From Candidatus Bathyarchaeota archaeon (GTDB lineage: Archaea; Thermoproteota; Bathyarchaeia; Bathyarchaeales; Bathyarchaeaceae), in contig JAGLRI010000044.1 of NCBI GenBank assembly GCA_023136395.1, positions 1 to 8,782 on the forward strand: a stretch of DNA of 8,782 bases, in the 5' to 3' direction. Position numbers and translations under genes: made by a program. The first letter of the stretch is position 1. Each line of letters begins with the position of its first letter. The notes under the pieces were generated by a model. The model saw nothing but the letters and a program-made list of their open reading frames with translations, had not been told where the DNA came from and made no database searches. Positions 6,230 to 8,782 of this stretch are shown here, one piece after another.

Positions 6230-6838
6230 TTAGGTAGTATTTCCTTCAAAATGTTGATCTGCACTTCCCTCTATCTCCCGCCCATAATCTGAAGCAGTTT
6301 TTCGCCTCTCTATTTTCTCGCATTCAGGACAAAACATTTGTCGTCTCCTTGATGATAACACGTAGCCGCACCTTGAGCAGAATGCAGATATCACACCTAA
6401 ATTAGTATCAGAGGTTGATAGCTGGTATGTTCTGTTTTTATCACTAATTACCTTAGCTCGCATGATGTCGCCGGCTTTACACACTTCAAACATGGTCTCT
6501 ACGTATCTTGGACTTACTGCAGAGATGTGCAAAAGTCCAGTGAAAAAACCTGTTAGAATTTTTTTTCCAATTTTACTAATACGCAACGTAGCACTTTTAC
6601 TAGATACACTTGAAACTTGACCTGTGACAATGCTACCAACTTGAGGAACATTCACCCTATGAGCTAGAGGGTGCACTGAAACTTCTTTATTTAATACATC
6701 CAGAAGCACACGTCCAATGATATTAGAATATACGAAGCTTTGTTCGACGTATGTTCCATATCCTGGAATAAATTCCTCAATAACACCTAATCGTTCACCT
6801 GGAGTTACAAATTGTCCACTTCTTTTCGCTTCACTCAT
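6230..6838 (-). CDS. csl4: Archaeal exosome RNA-binding subunit Csl4
   Basis: The 202-residue protein has the three-part Csl4 layout. An N-terminal domain (about 10-60) carries TPGERLGVIEEFIPGYGTYV. An S1-type RNA-binding barrel spans about 65-143. A C-terminal zinc ribbon has C154-x2-C157 and C170-x2-C173. Csl4 forms part of the cap on the Rrp41/Rrp42 ring of the archaeal exosome and helps select RNA for 3' degradation or tailing; with DnaG it recruits poly(A)-rich substrates. The ATG at 6838 is preceded by a weak purine-rich site (AGGGA) about 8 nt away. A 24-residue polar tail after the ribbon has no recognised domain. It lies downstream of dph2 on the same strand but after a 135-bp gap with a likely promoter. 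Confidence 0.93.
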   Translation of the reverse strand: MSEAKRSGQFVTPGERLGVIEEFIPGYGTYVEQSFVYSNIIGRVLLDVLNKEVSVHPLAHRVNVPQVGSIVTGQVSSVSSKSATLRISKIGKKILTGFFTGLLHISAVSPRYVETMFEVCKAGDIMRAKVISDKNRTYQLSTSDTNLGVISAFCSRCGYVLSSRRRQMFCPECEKIERRKTASDYGREIEGSADQHFEGNTT

Positions 6839-6872
6839 ACATTTTTCCCTACATTTTAAAGATTGGCTTAAT

Positions 6873-6882
6873 ACTATAATTT
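6873..6882 (-). promoter_or_regulatory. Likely TATA box and purine-rich BRE for csl4
   Basis: The minus strand reads AAATTATAGT, preceded by the A-rich stretch AAAAAGA, which resembles a BRE. It ends about 34 nt before the csl4 ATG at 6838. The predicted leader is around 10 nt and would include AGGGA. Confidence 0.4.
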
Positions 6883-6973
6883 CTTTTTGGTGCGAAACCG
6901 ATCCAAGAAATAAACTTTTTGAGTCTCAGAATGGTTTAGATTTTGGATGTAAGTTGAGTTGACTTTTCTAAAT

Positions 6974-7975
6974 CTATCTAATGATTAAACCTTTTTTGTA
7001 TAATTCTTCCCAACTCATGGCTCCCAACAAGACTAGAGTTTCGTTGAGAGTGAGAACAGGTTTGAGAAAAAATGATGTGTCATATAAAGCAACACAGGGA
7101 CAGGTCGTGTTTGTAAATGCATCAATGTTAGGAAACTGCATAAGTGCCTCAGAAGTGACCTCTCTAAGTGCAAGCAATGTGACTTTCTTACCATTTTTCT
7201 CTAATTTCTCTTTAATTTCAATAGCTTCCTTAACCCTTTTTTGTCCACTTTTTAAGCCGATTAACACCCCAAATTTCTCCGCTTTTCTTGCTTCAAAAAT
7301 GCTTGCCCACCTCTGCTTGAGTAATTTCTGAACCTCAATGTTTAAGGAGTATGCGTTTTTCTCAAATGGATCCGCAACAACCACAGGTTTAGCTGTGGCT
7401 AATGCTGTTCCCAGGGCATGAAGCTTTCCCCCACCAATGAATAGAAATCCATCAACATCCCCTGAGATGGCTCTAGCGCTACTGTAATCACACCCAATCA
7501 CCTGCCCGTCATATTTCACGCGTCCACCCGCTCTCCCAATAACAGCCCTTTTCCCCTGATCATGTAGCAGCCCCTTTGCCGTATCCAGCGTTTGAATATG
7601 CTGGACGGTTGTTACTAAACCAACGGTTTTCCAGTGATTGAGTAGAGGTATCGCCTTCATTATCGCTGTATTGACATTAATCTTTGCTCTCGCTTCAATG
7701 TACATAGTTGGTATTCGTCCTTGTGGAATCATCCTACTATGACCATAATGAACAACAAGATCTACACCCAAACTTTCAGCATCGTGAAACGCTAAGTCAC
7801 AAGCACCATAACATGGATCAGACGACACAATTGCCAAAGCCCCAGCTTCTTCTACAACTACTGCTAGACGAGGCCCATCTGCTTTTAACCCTTCAGGAAG
7901 CTGAATGAGAACCCTTTTAGCCCCTTGTTTTTTTATTTCATCTTTTAACCGGCTCTCTTCAAAATTAAACATCAT
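6974..7975 (-). CDS. dph2: Diphthamide biosynthesis radical enzyme Dph2
   Basis: This is a 333-residue archaeal Dph2. It cleaves SAM with a [4Fe-4S] cluster to make a 3-amino-3-carboxypropyl radical and attaches that group to a histidine of elongation factor 2, the first step of diphthamide synthesis. It is a non-canonical radical SAM enzyme with one cluster cysteine from each of three homologous domains. With this start the candidates are C59 (CYGACD), C162 (IGCDYS) and C292 (TTCPCV), in line with the C59, C163 and C287 that I recall for the Pyrococcus enzyme. C55 and C294 are additional. GAKRVLIQLPEGLK is a family N-terminal signature. An earlier in-frame TTG (8008) would add 11 residues but has no SD; the next codon after the chosen ATG is also ATG (7972). 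UPF0146 ends 64 bp upstream on the same strand. Confidence 0.93.
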   Translation of the reverse strand: MMFNFEESRLKDEIKKQGAKRVLIQLPEGLKADGPRLAVVVEEAGALAIVSSDPCYGACDLAFHDAESLGVDLVVHYGHSRMIPQGRIPTMYIEARAKINVNTAIMKAIPLLNHWKTVGLVTTVQHIQTLDTAKGLLHDQGKRAVIGRAGGRVKYDGQVIGCDYSSARAISGDVDGFLFIGGGKLHALGTALATAKPVVVADPFEKNAYSLNIEVQKLLKQRWASIFEARKAEKFGVLIGLKSGQKRVKEAIEIKEKLEKNGKKVTLLALREVTSEALMQFPNIDAFTNTTCPCVALYDTSFFLKPVLTLNETLVLLGAMSWEELYKKGLIIR

Positions 7976-8039
7976 TACCACTGCATCTTGGATAAATGCC
8001 ACACTCAAAAAAGTTTCGAGAAGACGTCTTCTATCGTTT

Positions 8040-8501
8040 TTAGAGATGGTCTCTCTTTAGCCAATAGAGTATAGCCTGTCCATGGGATTTAAACTTCCAG
8101 CCATGTCTTTTTGGATAGTCATAACCACCCTCTTCGTTAAAAAAAGGACGGATAAGAACGTCGCAGCTTATTCTTGACGCCAATTGGAAGATCTCTGAAA
8201 CCAGCTCCGTTGGGGGGCGAAGGGAGTAAATTAAATCAGCTCCTATGTAAACTTCCATTTGAGGCCTTAAAATATTGTCATATACGGGTTCAAGCTCTGG
8301 ATAAGCCTTCTTAGTGTAGATAAGCTTCTCCCTATCGATGTCAGTTACAACCACCTTAGTACTTGGAAGACACACTTTTATACGCTTAGCAACCAATGGA
8401 TTTGCTCCGACACCGATTTCAACAATTTTCTTAGCACTTCCGTAGTTTGTTACAATAAAGTTGACAATATCTTCATTGTCAGGAAGACTAAAAGGTAACA
8501 T
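8040..8501 (-). CDS. UPF0146 family protein (Rossmann-like, methyltransferase-like fold)
   Basis: The protein has 153 residues from the ATG at 8501. KKIVEIGVGANPLVAKRI (24-41) resembles the SAM-binding motif I of class I methyltransferases (E-x-G-x-G). VVTDI (51-55) fits the acidic end of strand 2. GADLIYSLRPPTEL (87-100) is the signature segment of UPF0146. The family is archaeal, and I know of no demonstrated activity; catalytic methyltransferase motifs beyond the nucleotide-binding part are not evident. The open frame continues upstream into the ppsA end to 8600, but that part is antisense-free overlap without conserved sequence, and the ATG lies 16 bp after the ppsA stop. No SD is seen. 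Placement between ppsA and dph2 suggests a shared transcript but does not reveal a function. Confidence 0.82.
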   Translation of the reverse strand: MLPFSLPDNEDIVNFIVTNYGSAKKIVEIGVGANPLVAKRIKVCLPSTKVVVTDIDREKLIYTKKAYPELEPVYDNILRPQMEVYIGADLIYSLRPPTELVSEIFQLASRISCDVLIRPFFNEEGGYDYPKRHGWKFKSHGQAILYWLKRDHL

Positions 8502-8517
8502 TTTGAATAAAAGAAAT

Positions 8518-8782
8518 CTACTCAAGCTCTTCGGACCATCTAGGGGTAAAGAGGGATTTAAACTCACCCCGACGCTCCTCAGCTTTACGACGCTCCTCAA
8601 GGAGAAGTTTTCGTTCGATACTTGCGGCCATTAATCTCGTTTTTACAACAACATCGGGATTTACACTTATACTGGTAGCACCTTCATTGATCAAAAATTC
8701 AAGATATTCTGGATAATTGCTAGGTGCCTGACCACATATACTTGTTGTGACTCCGTGTTCTCTGCACAAATGAATAACGTGT
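8518..8782 (-). CDS. ppsA: Phosphoenolpyruvate synthase, C-terminal end (5' part beyond right edge)
   Basis: The last 87 codons of a minus-strand gene enter from the right edge and end with a stop at 8518-8520. The segment TSICGQAPSNYPEYLEFL, followed by GATSISVNPDVV, is the C-terminal signature of PEP synthase, including the conserved active-site cysteine of the CGQ motif in the PEP/pyruvate-binding domain. The enzyme makes PEP from pyruvate and ATP with release of AMP and phosphate, feeding gluconeogenesis. After the conserved part is a charged, probably helical stretch (LLLEERRKAEERRG) and a short tail. PPDK shares the domain, but the SICGQAPS form fits PEP synthase better. UPF0146 starts 16 bp downstream. 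Confidence 0.9.
   Translation of the reverse strand, partial: HVIHLCREHGVTTSICGQAPSNYPEYLEFLINEGATSISVNPDVVVKTRLMAASIERKLLLEERRKAEERRGEFKSLFTPRWSEELE

Noticed and set aside
6179..6292. Small plus-strand open frame of 37 codons (MDKLLEPELF...) in the convergent spacer
   Set aside because: It runs into the antisense of csl4, has no SD, and the C-terminal half is just the complement of csl4 codons.
8502..8600. N-terminal extension of UPF0146 to 8600
   Set aside because: It overlaps the end of ppsA in another frame and has no family similarity; the ATG at 8501 fits the known domain start.

Overview
The window is dense, low-GC archaeal DNA. The archaeal origin rests on several families: an archaeal exosome Csl4 subunit, an archaeal-type Dph2 diphthamide enzyme, a UPF0146 protein, a geranylgeranyl-reductase-family flavoprotein and a helix-turn-helix/CBS regulator. 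Start signals also fit: GTG and TTG starts, leaderless-looking promoters with an A/T box about 26 nt before the start codon, and few Shine-Dalgarno (SD) sites. A bathyarchaeal-type lineage is my guess from the gene mix; the sequence alone does not settle it.

Layout. 1-1148 (-): geranylgeranyl-reductase-family protein, cut by the left edge. 1286-3936 (-): a tight three-gene operon, read right to left: a DUF39/COG1900 homocysteine-biosynthesis protein with a C-terminal CBS pair, a NIL-domain 2[4Fe-4S] ferredoxin, and a UPF0280/COG2122 protein. 3937-4037: a short, very A/T-rich divergent promoter region with repeats. 4038-4595 (+): an XRE-type HTH protein with two CBS domains. 4684-6117 (+): a B12-binding-domain-like radical SAM enzyme. 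6118-6229: a convergent spacer. 6230-6838 (-): exosome Csl4. 6974-7975 (-): Dph2. 8040-8501 (-): UPF0146. 8518-8782 (-): the C-terminal end of phosphoenolpyruvate synthase, cut by the right edge. No stretch longer than 300 bases lacks a gene. I saw no tRNA, rRNA, CRISPR array or mobile element.

How it fits together. The most notable unit is 1286-4595. The three families in the minus-strand operon are those linked in methanogens to homocysteine made directly from aspartate semialdehyde and sulfide (MA1821/MA1822 type), and to sulfide assimilation (MA1715 type). Here all three are contiguous, with overlapping or nearly touching ends. A CBS-containing DNA-binding protein is transcribed divergently from the same 101-bp region. 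My inference is a self-contained, SAM- or nucleotide-responsive sulfide-to-homocysteine module: the enzyme carries its own CBS sensor, and the regulator carries a second one. On the right, ppsA, UPF0146 and dph2 are closely spaced on one strand and probably co-transcribed. csl4 follows on the same strand behind a gap with its own likely promoter, giving a housekeeping cluster for translation and RNA processing.
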